From: Hyphomonas sp.
GTDB taxonomy: Bacteria > Pseudomonadota > Alphaproteobacteria > Caulobacterales > Hyphomonadaceae
Direction: 5' to 3'
DNA length: 64,000 nucleotides
Assembly: GCA_017792365.1 (NCBI GenBank)
Contig: CP051229.1
Span: forward strand, 2,356,001-2,420,000
In this document: piece by piece, positions 40,802 to 50,196 of the stretch
How positions within the stretch are numbered: the first letter of the stretch is position 1
Layout of the letters: every line of letters begins with the position of its first letter
Made by a program: the position numbers and the translations under genes
Notes under the pieces: generated by a model
What the model was told of the DNA's origin: nothing
The model's input: the letters and a program-made list of their open reading frames with translations, nothing else
Database searches by the model: none

Positions 40802-42313
40802 TTAACGGAAATTCCGGGGATCGGAGCGGACGCGGCTTTCCAGCTGCCGCAATTCTTCCGCAAGAGCCGGGTCGCTCTTCATCAGCTTGGCGATTTTTCT
40901 GTACGCGAACAACACCGTAGTGTGGTCGCGGCCGCCAAACTCCCGCCCGATCATCGGATAGGAATTGCGCGTCAGTTTACGGCACAGATACATCGCGTAC
41001 TGGCGCGGCTGCGCATAGATGCGCTTGCGGCACGGCGATTCCAGATCGGCCTTGCTGATGCCGTAGTGACGCGCCGTGACGTCCTTCACCGTGTCGATCT
41101 TCGGCGCGCGTTGCGGCACGCCGCCCAGCTGGCCCTGCACAGCCTCGTCCACCAGTTCGCGGCTCAGTGACCGGCCGCCAAACCGTGTCGCGACATAGAC
41201 ATTGCGCACCACGCCATAGAGCGCGCGGCCGGAGGTCGGCAGCCGCTCGGCGACCGTCTCGACCCAGTCCTCCGGGAAGATGAATTCCGGATCGCGCTCC
41301 GCGATCGCCGCCGCCTTGGCGCGCACGATCTCGCGACGCAGGTCCCGGTCCGGCAGGTCGATCATGGTGACGATGCCGCCGAGCAATTCATCGCGCATGC
41401 GATGATCCACCTCGAGAAGCGCCGGCGACTTGTCGCAGGACATCACGACCAGCCCGCCATTCGCCGCGATCGCCCGCGCATGCGCGAAGAACTCGATCAG
41501 CGTCTTCGGCTTCGCGATGAGCAGCTGCAGATCATCGAGGATCAGCACCTTGGCCTTGCGCATCGTCGCGCGCAGTTCGGACGTGTCGTTCCGCTTGATC
41601 CCCTCGACGAACGTCGAAGTGAATTCCTCGGCGCTGAAGAACACCGTCTCGCCCATCGGACGACGGGAATCGAGGCACCGGTTCAGCGCATGCAAAAGGT
41701 GCGACTTGCCCACGCCATGCGGCCCGACAATCGTCACGAACGGCGCAGGCGCATCGCCGCATTCGACGATCTGCTTGATGAGATTGTAGGCGGCCTTGTT
41801 GGAATCGCCGACCAGGTAGGAGTCGAGCGTCTTCATGACGTCGCGCACGTCCTCCGCGCGCGCGGCGGGAGCCGCTACCTCGCCTGCGGCGCTGCGCGCG
41901 GCAGGCAGCGGACGGGCCAGCGAAAGGATCTCTTCGCTGATCGAGTCACGCGCACGCAGACGGATCTTGCGGCCGCGCGGGTCCAGCCGGCTCCACGCGC
42001 CGTGAATCTCACGACCATAGCGGTTCTCGACCATCGTGCAGTCGAGCTCGCTCGCCGCCGCGATCAGCACGTCTTCGCCAACTTCCGCGATCAGCTCAAG
42101 ATTAGCGATCCACGTCTCGAAGGACTTTGCGGGCGTGCTGGCGCGCAGCTCGACGAGCACCTGCTCCCAGATACGGCCCAGCCCGGCCTCATCGCCGGCA
42201 AACTCGGAACTTAACGCTTTTCGCACATTGGCGCTCTGGTCCGTCACTGGCGCGCTGGCGCCCCCCGCGACCGAACCTTGCGTGAAACGAGTGGTGTTCT
42301 GTCTCTGAATCAT
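40802..42313 (-). CDS. dnaA: chromosomal replication initiator DnaA
   Basis: A 503-residue AAA+ initiator. Domain III has Walker A G-P-H-G-V-G-K-S-H-L (Ser where many have Thr) and Walker B L-I-L-D-D-L-Q-L. The DNA-binding domain IV carries G-R-E-F-G-G-R-D-H-T-T-V-L-F-A-Y, the family signature. Domain I begins with I-W-E-Q-V-L-V-E-L-R after a variable N-terminus, so a shorter start is possible. A GANTC site (GAATC, 42307-42311) overlaps the start codon; in CcrM-carrying alphaproteobacteria methylation of such sites affects dnaA expression. Upstream lies the candidate origin. Confidence 0.96.
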   Translation of the reverse strand: MIQRQNTTRFTQGSVAGGASAPVTDQSANVRKALSSEFAGDEAGLGRIWEQVLVELRASTPAKSFETWIANLELIAEVGEDVLIAAASELDCTMVENRYGREIHGAWSRLDPRGRKIRLRARDSISEEILSLARPLPAARSAAGEVAAPAARAEDVRDVMKTLDSYLVGDSNKAAYNLIKQIVECGDAPAPFVTIVGPHGVGKSHLLHALNRCLDSRRPMGETVFFSAEEFTSTFVEGIKRNDTSELRATMRKAKVLILDDLQLLIAKPKTLIEFFAHARAIAANGGLVVMSCDKSPALLEVDHRMRDELLGGIVTMIDLPDRDLRREIVRAKAAAIAERDPEFIFPEDWVETVAERLPTSGRALYGVVRNVYVATRFGGRSLSRELVDEAVQGQLGGVPQRAPKIDTVKDVTARHYGISKADLESPCRKRIYAQPRQYAMYLCRKLTRNSYPMIGREFGGRDHTTVLFAYRKIAKLMKSDPALAEELRQLESRVRSDPRNFR

Positions 42314-42742
42314 GGCCCCTCATCGCCCTATTTGTTATCCGAGGCGCACCTCGGGTGGGAGTTGTTGATGACTTGCAATTTTACGCAAAACTTCCCCGTC
42401 CAGCCCCGCCCAGGGGCCGCTGATTTGGTACTAAATCCGTACAGGGAATTACTCGGTACAGGGCGATATCAACGACAATCTCAGCACCCGTCAAGTCGCC
42501 GAGGCGCCCACGGTTAAGATTTTATGAACATCGCCAGAAAGAAATTCGTTAAGGTCTGAATTAACTTGAAAAACGCCTAGTCAAGCGAGCTTTTTTGCAA
42601 TTCTTCGCCTCGCCATGATTTGCCGCACGCGGACGAATACTTCCCCAATACATGAAGGGCGCGCAGCCCGGAATTTGGGCGCACGTCGCACACGCTACAG
42701 TCTGGTATGAGGCGGTGCCGGGCCCGACAAAGGCCCGCCGCA
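42314..42742. other. 429-bp gene-free region upstream of dnaA: dnaA promoter and candidate origin
   Basis: This is the longest gene-free interval in the window and is flanked by dnaA and rpsT, a common alphaproteobacterial origin-proximal setting. It holds an AT-rich stretch (about 42511-42600), a DnaA-box-like TTATGAACA at 42522-42530 (7 of 9 to TTATCCACA), and three GTAC motifs, two of them in repeated GTACAGGG at 42439-42446 and 42456-42463. No cluster of perfect DnaA boxes is visible, so origin status is an inference from context only. Confidence 0.35.
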
Positions 42743-43006
42743 TCAGGCCATACGCTTCACTCGACCAGCCAGGCGCGACACCTTCCGCGACCCGGTATTC
42801 TTGTGCAGCACGCCATTGCTGACGCCGCGCATGATTTCAGGCTCGGCCGCCTTCAGGGCAGCTTGCGCCGCCTGCTTGTCGCCGCCTGCAATGGCCTCTT
42901 CCACCTTGCGGATGAACGTGCGGATTCGCGAGCGGCGCGACGTGTTGACCGCCGTCCTGCGCTCGATTTTCCGTACCATCTTCTTGGCGGATTTCGTGTT
43001 GGCCAT
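42743..43006 (-). CDS. rpsT: 30S ribosomal protein S20
   Basis: An 87-residue basic protein that binds 16S rRNA. It reads [17 protein letters not shown] from the ATG at 43006 and contains [15 protein letters not shown], both close to the S20 consensus. The longer frame upstream is not part of the gene. It lies between mutM and the dnaA upstream region on the minus strand. Confidence 0.96.
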   Translation of the reverse strand: MANTKSAKKMVRKIERRTAVNTSRRSRIRTFIRKVEEAIAGGDKQAAQAALKAAEPEIMRGVSNGVLHKNTGSRKVSRLAGRVKRMA

Positions 43007-43181
43007 AGCTCTTGTCTGCCTGAATTCGCCGGTTCTGGAAACCTCCTTGAAGGCCCGTTCCGGCAACACTCCCCCAATCGGGGAGGCGCTCCATAACAGT
43101 GACGGCATGAGGGGTCAATTCCACTCACCGCACCTCTTCAAACAATCTTCACCTGCGCCGTCCTCGCATGCGCCGCGCGCC

Positions 43182-44027
43182 TCATCGCTGACAGGTCCCG
43201 CAATGGAAGGTCGACCGCCCCGCCTGCACGAGGCGCTTGATGGCCCGCCCGCAGGCCGGACAGGCCTCGCCCTCACGCCCGTAAACCTGAAAGGCGTGCT
43301 GGAAATACCCAAGCGACCCATCGGTTGAGGCGAAATCGCTGATCGACGATCCGCCCGCCTCGATCGCCTCCTCGATCACCATCCTGACCGCCGCCGCAAG
43401 CGCCTCCGCGCGCGGACGCGACAGCGACGCCGCCAGCCTTCGGGGGCTGATCCGGGCCCTGTAGAGCGCCTCGCACACATAGATATTGCCCAGCCCGGCC
43501 ACCACCCGCTGGTCCAGCAGCGCCGATTTTATGGGGGTCCGCTTCCCCTGAAACGCCGCTTTCAGGTAGGGCCCGTTGAAATCGTTGGCGATGGGCTCAG
43601 GCCCGAGCGAGGCGAACGCCGGATAGGTTTCGAGCTCCCCGGCGGGCCACATCTCGAAGAACCCGAACCGCCGCGCATCGTTGAACGTGATGCGCGCCCC
43701 GTCATCGAGATCGATCACAACATGATCGTGCTTGTCGTCGCCGCCCGCCTGATGCGCGAAATCTCCCAGCTGCTGTCCAGAAATGGTGAACCGCCCGGTC
43801 ATGCCGAGATGCATGATCAGCGCCTCGCCGGTATCGAGCTCCGCCACCAGATACTTCGCCCGCCGTCCGAGATGCACGATCCTTGCGCCGGTCAGCCGCT
43901 CCGCCATTTTCTCCGGCAGCGCGAACCTGAGGTCCGGCCTTCGCGCCTCGCAACCGACAATCCGCCGCCCCACCATGGCTGGCGACAATCCGCGACGAAC
44001 AGTCTCGACTTCTGGCAGCTCGGGCAT
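43182..44027 (-). CDS. mutM: formamidopyrimidine-DNA glycosylase
   Basis: A 281-residue base-excision repair enzyme removing 8-oxoguanine and formamidopyrimidines. The catalytic N-terminus P-E-L-P-E-V-E-T-V-R-R-G-L is complete (Pro2 and Glu3). The helix-two-turn-helix region includes L-L-D-Q-R-V-V-A-G-L-G-N-I-Y-V-C-E-A, and the C-terminal zinc finger is C-P-A-C-G-R then F-H-C-G-T-C-Q-R. It precedes rpsT on the minus strand and diverges from ubiE, a conserved arrangement. Confidence 0.97.
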   Translation of the reverse strand: MPELPEVETVRRGLSPAMVGRRIVGCEARRPDLRFALPEKMAERLTGARIVHLGRRAKYLVAELDTGEALIMHLGMTGRFTISGQQLGDFAHQAGGDDKHDHVVIDLDDGARITFNDARRFGFFEMWPAGELETYPAFASLGPEPIANDFNGPYLKAAFQGKRTPIKSALLDQRVVAGLGNIYVCEALYRARISPRRLAASLSRPRAEALAAAVRMVIEEAIEAGGSSISDFASTDGSLGYFQHAFQVYGREGEACPACGRAIKRLVQAGRSTFHCGTCQR

Positions 44028-44151
44028 GGCCGCTGCATATAGCTCTGGTAAGGCCCTTCGCCTATGGTTTCAGGCAATTAGGCCGCATCCCGGTTGAAAT
44101 CGGTTTCGCGATCACAAACCGCCCCAGAGCAGCACAGCGGAAGGATCATCA

Positions 44152-44909
44152 GTGAGCGAGGATACGGTCCCCTTCGGATCGGAAGACGTCTCCCGGGACG
44201 AGAAGATGCGGCGCGTGCGCGGCGTCTTTTCCTCCGTCGCCTCCGCTATGACCTGATGAACGATCTCATGTCCGCCGGCGTCCACCGCGTCTGGAAGGCC
44301 AACATGCTCGCGCGGCTCAATCCGCAACCCGGCGAAACGCTGATCGACGTCGCCTCCGGCACGGGCGACATCGCGCGCGCCTTTCTCAAGCGCGCCCATC
44401 AGACAGCCGCACGCCGCGGGATCGAGGACAACACCTTCGCCTACCTCACCGACCTCAACGCCGACATGCTGGCGGAGGCCGACCCCGGCCCGTACGGCGA
44501 GACCGAGCGCGTCGTTTGCGATGCAGCCCACCTCCCCTTTCCCGACCGGACAGCCGACGCGATCACCATCTCGTTCGGAATCCGCAATGTCGCAGACATC
44601 CCCGGCGCCCTGCGTGAGTTCCGGCGCGTGCTGAAGCCCGGCGGGCGGTTCGCCTGTCTGGAATTTTCGCAGATGACCCACTCGCTCCTGCAGGAAGCCT
44701 ACGACCGCTATTCCTACGCCGTGATCCCGCGCATGGGCGAACTCGTGACCGGCGACCGGGACAGCTATCAATACCTTGTCGAATCCATCCGCAGGTTCCC
44801 GCGCCAGGACGACTTCGCAGCGATGATCGAGGCCGCCGGCTTCGGCCGCGTCGCCTACACCAACTACACCGCGGGCGTTGCAGCCCTCCACACCGGCTGG
44901 GCGGTCTGA
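44152..44909 (+). CDS. ubiE: ubiquinone/menaquinone C-methyltransferase UbiE (one frame break)
   Basis: UbiE methylates the ring carbon of demethoxyubiquinol (and demethylmenaquinol) using SAM. The start is the GTG at 44152, six bases after [23 protein letters not shown]. One base is lost near 44244, inside S-R-Y-D-L-M-N-D; the frame then continues to the end with [10 protein letters not shown], the SAM-binding motif, and [10 protein letters not shown]. The repaired length is about 252. It ends 4 bases before ubiB, forming an operon for ubiquinone synthesis. Confidence 0.93.
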
Positions 44910-44913
44910 CACG

Positions 44914-46469
44914 ATGTTCAAGGCGCTTGCCGACGCGTTCAGGCTCGCTCGCGCGGGCGCCGTCATGGCCAGCCACGACGTCGTCATGCCGGCAGACCTG
45001 CGCGTGCGCGCGCCATGGCCCGCACGGTTCGCTGGCGGCTTCTTCCGTTTCTTCTCCGGCAGCGCCAATTCGAAAAAGCGGCCCGGCCAGCGCTTCGCCT
45101 CTGCGCTCGAAAAGCTGGGCCCCGCCTGGATCAAGCTCGGCCAGTTCCTCGCCACCCGTCCCGATGTCATCGGCATGCAGGCCGCAACCGACCTGTCGCG
45201 CTTGAAGGACGCCGTTCCGCCGTTCTCGAAGAAACAGGCCGAAGCTGCACTGCGCGCCGAGTTCACCGACGACGCCGCCCTCCTCTTCCCCGACCTTGGC
45301 CAGCCGGTCGCCGCCGCTTCGATCGCGCAGGTCCACCGCATCGAAACTCCAGACGGCGCCCGCGCCGTAAAGATCCTCCGCCCGCGCATCGAACGCGAGA
45401 TCGAGCTCGAACTGCGCGCCATGCGCCGCGCCGCCGCTATCGCGCAGAAGACCCGCAACGAAGAAATCCAGCGCATGGAGCCAAAGGCCTTCGTCGAGAC
45501 GCTGGCGCGCTCCATGTCGCGCGAAATGGATCTGCGCCTCGAAGCCGCCGCCGCCCACGAATTCGCCGAGATCGCCGCTGTCGACAACTACGTCTTCGTC
45601 CCCGAGGTCGACTGGGAGCGCACCTCCCGCCGCGTCCTCACCACCCAGTGGATCGACGGCAAGTCGCTCACAGACCCTGCTGCGCTCGAAGGCGTCGACC
45701 GCATCGAACTCGCCAACCGCATCACGCGCGGCTTCCTCGCCTGCGCGCTCGACCACGGCTTCTTCCACGCCGACCTGCACGAGGGAACATCATCCTCTCG
45801 CCCGACGGCAAGCTCTACCTCGTCGACTTCGGGATCATGGGCCGGATCGGCCAGAATGAGCGCCGCTTCCTCGCCGAAATCCTCGCAGGCTTCCTCGCCC
45901 GCGACTACAAGCGCGTCGCCGAAGTCCATCTCGAAGCCAGCTACGTCCCCAACAACCATTCCGCCGAAGAATTCTCACAGGCCCTGCGCTCGGTCGGCGA
46001 ACCGATCTTCGGCAAGGCCGCCGAGGAGGTCGCGATGAGCCGCGTCCTCCTGCAGCTGTTCGACATCACCCGCGAGTTCGGCATGCACCTGCGCCCCGAA
46101 CTCATCCTGCTGCAGAAGACGATGGTTCAGGTCGAAGGCGTCGCGCGCAACATCGATCCGTCCCACGACATCTGGACCGCCGCCGACCCCGTCGTCAAAC
46201 GCTGGACCCGGCGCGAGTTCGGGCCGGAAGGCGTCGCCCGCGTCGCACAGGCGACCCTCAAGCAGACCGCTATCCGCCTGCGCCGCCTCCCTGCCATGCT
46301 CGAAAACCTCGACATCGCCCTCGCGCGCGCCAGCGAACCGCGGCCAGACCAAACCCGCCAGCGCGCCCTCCCCGGCTGGGCATGGTTCTCCGTCGGCAGC
46401 GCCGCCGGCGCCGGACTGACGGCGGCGGTCGTCGCGCTGCTCCTCCTCCTCGACGCCTGGCCGTTCTAG
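44914..46469 (+). CDS. ubiB: UbiB, ABC1-type protein for ubiquinone biosynthesis (one frame break)
   Basis: A membrane-associated atypical kinase-like protein of about 518 residues needed for ubiquinone synthesis. Family motifs are present: K-L-G-P-A-W-I-K-L-G-Q-F-L-A-T-R-P-D (the KxGQ region), A-A-A-S-I-A-Q-V-H, and G-F-F-H-A-D-L-H. A single-base loss near 45784 breaks the frame just after this; the restored sequence reads H-E-G-N-I-I-L, then Y-L-V-D-F-G-I-M-G-R-I-G. Glu replaces the usual Pro in the H-P-G-N motif, if the repair is right. The C-terminus has a hydrophobic segment. It is coupled to ubiE. Confidence 0.92.
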
Positions 46470-46549
46470 CGACCCAAACCGGTTCCCCGACCGCCCGTTC
46501 CTGCCTACGCTCACGCAGCCACAACAAATGGCGGGGAGGACGATCCACC

Positions 46550-48616
46550 ATGAATCTGTCACGACGGCGCCTTCTCCTGAGCGCAACCTCGATCGCAGCC
46601 CTGTCGATCGCATCCGCATGCGCGCCAGAGACAGCCGCCCCGCAGACCCGGTCGTGGCGCCTCCCCGATCCTCAGCCCTTCACCGTCACTGAGCAAGAAT
46701 GGATCCCCATGCCGGACGGCGTCCGACTGTCCGCCCGCATCTGGCGCCCCGACAGCGCAACAACCGAACCCGCCCCCGCCGTCCTCGAATACCTTCCCTA
46801 TCGCAAGCGCGACACCTACCGCCCCTATGACGACATCACCGGCGAGATGCTGGCCTCCCGCGGCGTCGCCTACCTCCGCGTCGATGTCCGCGGCACAGGA
46901 GATTCCGAAGGCGTCATCACCGACGAATACTCAGAACCGGAACTCGCAGATGGCGTCGCCGTCATCGACTGGATCGCACAACAGGACTGGTGCAACGGCG
47001 CGGTCGGCATGCGCGGCATCTCGTGGGGCGGCATCAACACCCTGCAGATCGCCGCCCGCCAGCCGCCCGCGCTCAAGGCCATCATGCCGATGTGCTGCAC
47101 CGACAACCGCTTCACCGACGACGCCCACTATGTCGGCGGCGCGCTCGGCCACACCAACTTCCAGTGGGGCCTCCTCTTCAAGAAGGTCATGGCCGGCCCG
47201 CCCGACCCCGCTATCACCGGCGACAACTGGGCCGACCTATGGCGCCAGCGTCTCGAAGCCACGCCGCCCATCCTCAAGACTTGGACCGAACACCAGCATT
47301 TCGACGCCTACTGGCGGCGGGGCTCCATCGCGCTCGACTACAGCGCCATCAAGGTCCCTGCCTACTTCGTCGGCGGCTGGCAGGATTCCTACAACAGCCC
47401 CCTCGCCCGCATGAGCGACGCGCTCAACGTCCCGAAGAAGACGCTCATCGGCCCCTGGGGCCACACCTACCCCGACATGGCGACGCCGACAGGCCTCGAC
47501 TGGGCGCACGAAGAAGTCCGCTGGTGGGCCCATTGGCTGAAGGGCGAAGACACCGGCATCATGGACCAGCCCGACGTCTGGGCTTTCATACCCGACAAGA
47601 CCGCCCGCGTCGCCCTCCCCGATCCCATCCCCGGCAAATGGGTCGCAGCCTCGACGCCCCAATCGCCGACCCACCTGACCCTGCACCTCAACAGCGACCA
47701 GACGCTCGCCGAACAGCCGCGCGACGGCGCGCCGCTGACAACGCCGGACGCAGGCGTCGTCGGCCAGACAAAACCCGAATGGCTCGACCGGCTGCCGATC
47801 GACCAGTCCCACGACGACCAGCGCTCGCTCGTCTTCGAAACGGCTCCCCTCGAAACAGACATCGAAGTCCTCGGCCACCCGACCCTCGAGCTTCGCCTGT
47901 CCGCCAGCCAGCCGGTGGCCCACATCGCCATCCGCCTCAGCGAAGTTGCACCCGACGGCGCCTCCTCCCTCGTCAGCCATGCGCTACAGAACCTGACGCA
48001 CCGCTCAGGCCACGAAGCGCCGGCAGCGCTGGAACCAGGCGCGCCCTTCACCCACCGCATCCCTCTCTCGCTCACCGGTCATCGCTTCGCGCGCGGCGCC
48101 CGCATCCGCGTTGCGATTTCCGAATCCCTGTGGCCGCTCGTCTGGCCCGCCCCGGCACCCGCGCAGCTCAGCATCCATCCCGGCGCATCCAACATCGCGC
48201 TCCCGATCCGCACCGACATCGACGATCAACACGACTTCCCCATCCCGGTCCGCACATCGCAGGCGCCGCCCCCCGCCGCGTACGAGCCCGCGCCTCCCGA
48301 CGCCGAAGGCCGCATCCGCATCGTCAACGAGACGCCGCCCTTCGCCTATCCGGCGCCCGGTGTCGGAACCATGCTCTCCTCATCGACAACCGAGACCAGC
48401 GAGATCATCGAAGGCCAGCCCGCCGCGTGCCGCTGGACTGCAACCTCCACCAGCTCATGGAAACGCGACGACTGGGATTGCGCACTGGAGGCCGGCTACG
48501 ATCTCACCGCCGACGCGACCACGTTCTTCCTGCGCGAATGGCTCATCGCGAGACGCGACGGCGAACAGATTTTCGAACGCACCCACGTCTCCGAAATTCC
48601 CCGCCGCCTCGTCTGA
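46550..48616 (+). CDS. exported X-Pro dipeptidyl-peptidase/CocE-NonD family hydrolase
   Basis: A 688-residue S15-type alpha/beta-hydrolase. The N-terminus R-R-R-L-L-L-S-A-T-S-I-A-A-L-S-I-A-S-A-C is a twin-arginine lipoprotein-like signal, so it is probably exported. The nucleophile elbow is G-I-S-W-G-G (Ser), with D-V-R-G-T-G-D-S-E-G before it; a candidate catalytic Asp is in G-G-W-Q-D, and the His in G-P-W-G-H-T. The C-terminal jelly-roll domain (L-G-H-P-T-L-E-L-R-L-S) is typical. Substrate could be an ester, amide or proline peptide. It is preceded by GGGGAGG and converges on the ligase gene. Confidence 0.88.
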   Translation: MNLSRRRLLLSATSIAALSIASACAPETAAPQTRSWRLPDPQPFTVTEQEWIPMPDGVRLSARIWRPDSATTEPAPAVLEYLPYRKRDTYRPYDDITGEMLASRGVAYLRVDVRGTGDSEGVITDEYSEPELADGVAVIDWIAQQDWCNGAVGMRGISWGGINTLQIAARQPPALKAIMPMCCTDNRFTDDAHYVGGALGHTNFQWGLLFKKVMAGPPDPAITGDNWADLWRQRLEATPPILKTWTEHQHFDAYWRRGSIALDYSAIKVPAYFVGGWQDSYNSPLARMSDALNVPKKTLIGPWGHTYPDMATPTGLDWAHEEVRWWAHWLKGEDTGIMDQPDVWAFIPDKTARVALPDPIPGKWVAASTPQSPTHLTLHLNSDQTLAEQPRDGAPLTTPDAGVVGQTKPEWLDRLPIDQSHDDQRSLVFETAPLETDIEVLGHPTLELRLSASQPVAHIAIRLSEVAPDGASSLVSHALQNLTHRSGHEAPAALEPGAPFTHRIPLSLTGHRFARGARIRVAISESLWPLVWPAPAPAQLSIHPGASNIALPIRTDIDDQHDFPIPVRTSQAPPPAAYEPAPPDAEGRIRIVNETPPFAYPAPGVGTMLSSSTTETSEIIEGQPAACRWTATSTSSWKRDDWDCALEAGYDLTADATTFFLREWLIARRDGEQIFERTHVSEIPRRLV

Positions 48617-48624
48617 ACGCGGCG

Positions 48625-50196
48625 CTAGGTGATCAGCGCCTTCAGCGTCTCAAGCGTATCGGCCTCCGCCGCCGGCTTGTCGCGCCGGATACGCGCAATC
48701 CGCGGAAACCGCATCGCCACGCCCGATTTGTGCCGCTTGCTCTCGTGGATCGAATCGAACGCCACCTCCAGCACCAGCGTCTTCTCCACCTCCCGCACCG
48801 GACCGAAGCGCTGCACCGTGTTGCCGCGCACGAACTTGTCGAGCCATTTCAGTTCTTCATCGGAGAAACCCGAATACGCCTTGCCGACCGGCGCGAGTGC
48901 GCCGTTCGCATCCCAGCAACCGAACGTGTAATCGGAAAAGAACGACGACCGCTTCCCGCTGCCGCGCTGCGCATACATCATCACACAGTCCGCACGCAGC
49001 GGATCGCGCTTCCACTTGTACCAAAGCCCAGCCTTGCGCCCGGCGACATACGCGCTGTCCCGCCGCTTCAGCATCAATCCCTCGATCGCGGCCTCGCGCG
49101 CCGCATCCCGGATCGCTCCCAGCTCCTCGAAACTGCCCGCCTCCACGACCGAGGAAATGTCGAACGTCTCGCCCGGCAGCCGCTCCGCAAACCGCTCCAG
49201 CGCCAGCCGCCGCGCCGTCCACGGCAGGTCGCGCACATCGCGCTCGCCATCGAACAGGATATCGTAGAGCCGCAGGAAGACGGGATACTCCCGCCGCATC
49301 TTCGCCGACACGCTCTTGCGCCCCAGCCGCTGCTGCAGCGCATTGAAACTTCCCGCTTCACCGCCCTGCACATCGCCGCCTGCCAGCAATTCGCCATCGA
49401 CCACGCCGATCGCATCGAACGCCTCGACAATCTCCGGAAACGCCCCGCTGATGTCATCGCCGCCGCGCGAATAAAGCCGCACGCCCTCACGCGCGCCCGA
49501 AACCTGCACGCGGATGCCGTCCCACTTCCATTCCGCGGCGTACTCGTGAAGGTCGACGCTCTCCGCTTCCAGAGGCTGCGCCAGCATGAACGGTCGAAAG
49601 TGCGGAATGCCCGTCAGGTCCGGCTTGTCCGCCTCGCCGCGCCCCCACGCGAACAGCTCCGCATAGGGCGGCTTCAGCGCGTGCCAGACTTCCTCGACAT
49701 CCTCGACCGAGAGTTCAAACGCCTCGGCGAACGCCACCTTCGCCAATCGCGCCGACACGCCGACCCGCATCCCGCCCGTGACGATCTTCAACAGCGCATA
49801 GCGCTCTTCGGCGTTCATCGCGTCCAGCAGCCGCGACAACCGCTCGATCGCATTCGCCCGGTTGGCGGCGCCCAGCATCATCACCGCTTCGCTAAGGCCC
49901 ACCGGCGCCGCATCGCCGATGCTGCGCTCGGGCCACATCAGCGCCGCCGTCTCGGCCGTATCGCCCACATAATCCCGGCTCAGCTTGAACAGGACGGGAT
50001 CGGCACGCTCCGCAATCGCCGACCGCACGGTCGAAGACTTCACGGCGTCTAGCGCCAGGTCCCCGGTCAGCGCCGCCAGCGCCCAGCCGCCATCCGCGCC
50101 CGGCGCATCGGCCAGATACCGCGCGATCAGGGCGATCTTCTCATTGCGCGAACGCGTGAAGGTCAGCCGGTCAACGAGGTATGCAAACGCCTTCAC
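48625..50196 (-). CDS. ATP-dependent DNA ligase, ligase-associated damage-response type
   Basis: A 523-residue ATP-dependent ligase. The adenylation motif is E-W-K-W-D-G-I-R (Lys nucleophile), with V-V-D-G-E-L-L and E-G-L-M-L-K-R as later motifs. Length and the exonuclease gene upstream match the class known as DNA-ligase-associated (PP_1105-type) rather than NAD-dependent LigA or Ku-linked LigD. The start is GTG at 50196, overlapping the exonuclease stop as GTGA, so translation is coupled. The helicase and phosphoesterase partners usual in this locus are not next to it. Confidence 0.88.
   Translation of the reverse strand: MKAFAYLVDRLTFTRSRNEKIALIARYLADAPGADGGWALAALTGDLALDAVKSSTVRSAIAERADPVLFKLSRDYVGDTAETAALMWPERSIGDAAPVGLSEAVMMLGAANRANAIERLSRLLDAMNAEERYALLKIVTGGMRVGVSARLAKVAFAEAFELSVEDVEEVWHALKPPYAELFAWGRGEADKPDLTGIPHFRPFMLAQPLEAESVDLHEYAAEWKWDGIRVQVSGAREGVRLYSRGGDDISGAFPEIVEAFDAIGVVDGELLAGGDVQGGEAGSFNALQQRLGRKSVSAKMRREYPVFLRLYDILFDGERDVRDLPWTARRLALERFAERLPGETFDISSVVEAGSFEELGAIRDAAREAAIEGLMLKRRDSAYVAGRKAGLWYKWKRDPLRADCVMMYAQRGSGKRSSFFSDYTFGCWDANGALAPVGKAYSGFSDEELKWLDKFVRGNTVQRFGPVREVEKTLVLEVAFDSIHESKRHKSGVAMRFPRIARIRRDKPAAEADTLETLKALIT

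Noticed and set aside
42278-42517. A 79-codon plus-strand ORF at the dnaA start
   Set aside because: It overlaps dnaA's start antisense, has no ribosome-binding site or motif, and lies in a likely regulatory region.
42549-42564. A possible CtrA site in the dnaA upstream region (two TTAA)
   Set aside because: The gap is 8 bases, not 7, and there is no second well-spaced pair.
42561-42743. A 60-codon minus-strand ORF just after rpsT
   Set aside because: It shares only a TGATG overlap with rpsT and has no recognisable feature; the composition looks non-coding.
44112-45780. Minus-strand ORFs opposite ubiE and ubiB
   Set aside because: Antisense of a conserved operon, with Ala/Arg-biased translation and no motif.
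46990-50052. A 1020-codon plus-strand ORF over the S15 hydrolase and ligase genes
   Set aside because: It runs over two clear genes on opposite strands, is rich in Arg, His and Pro, and has no family motif. High GC lowers stop frequency.
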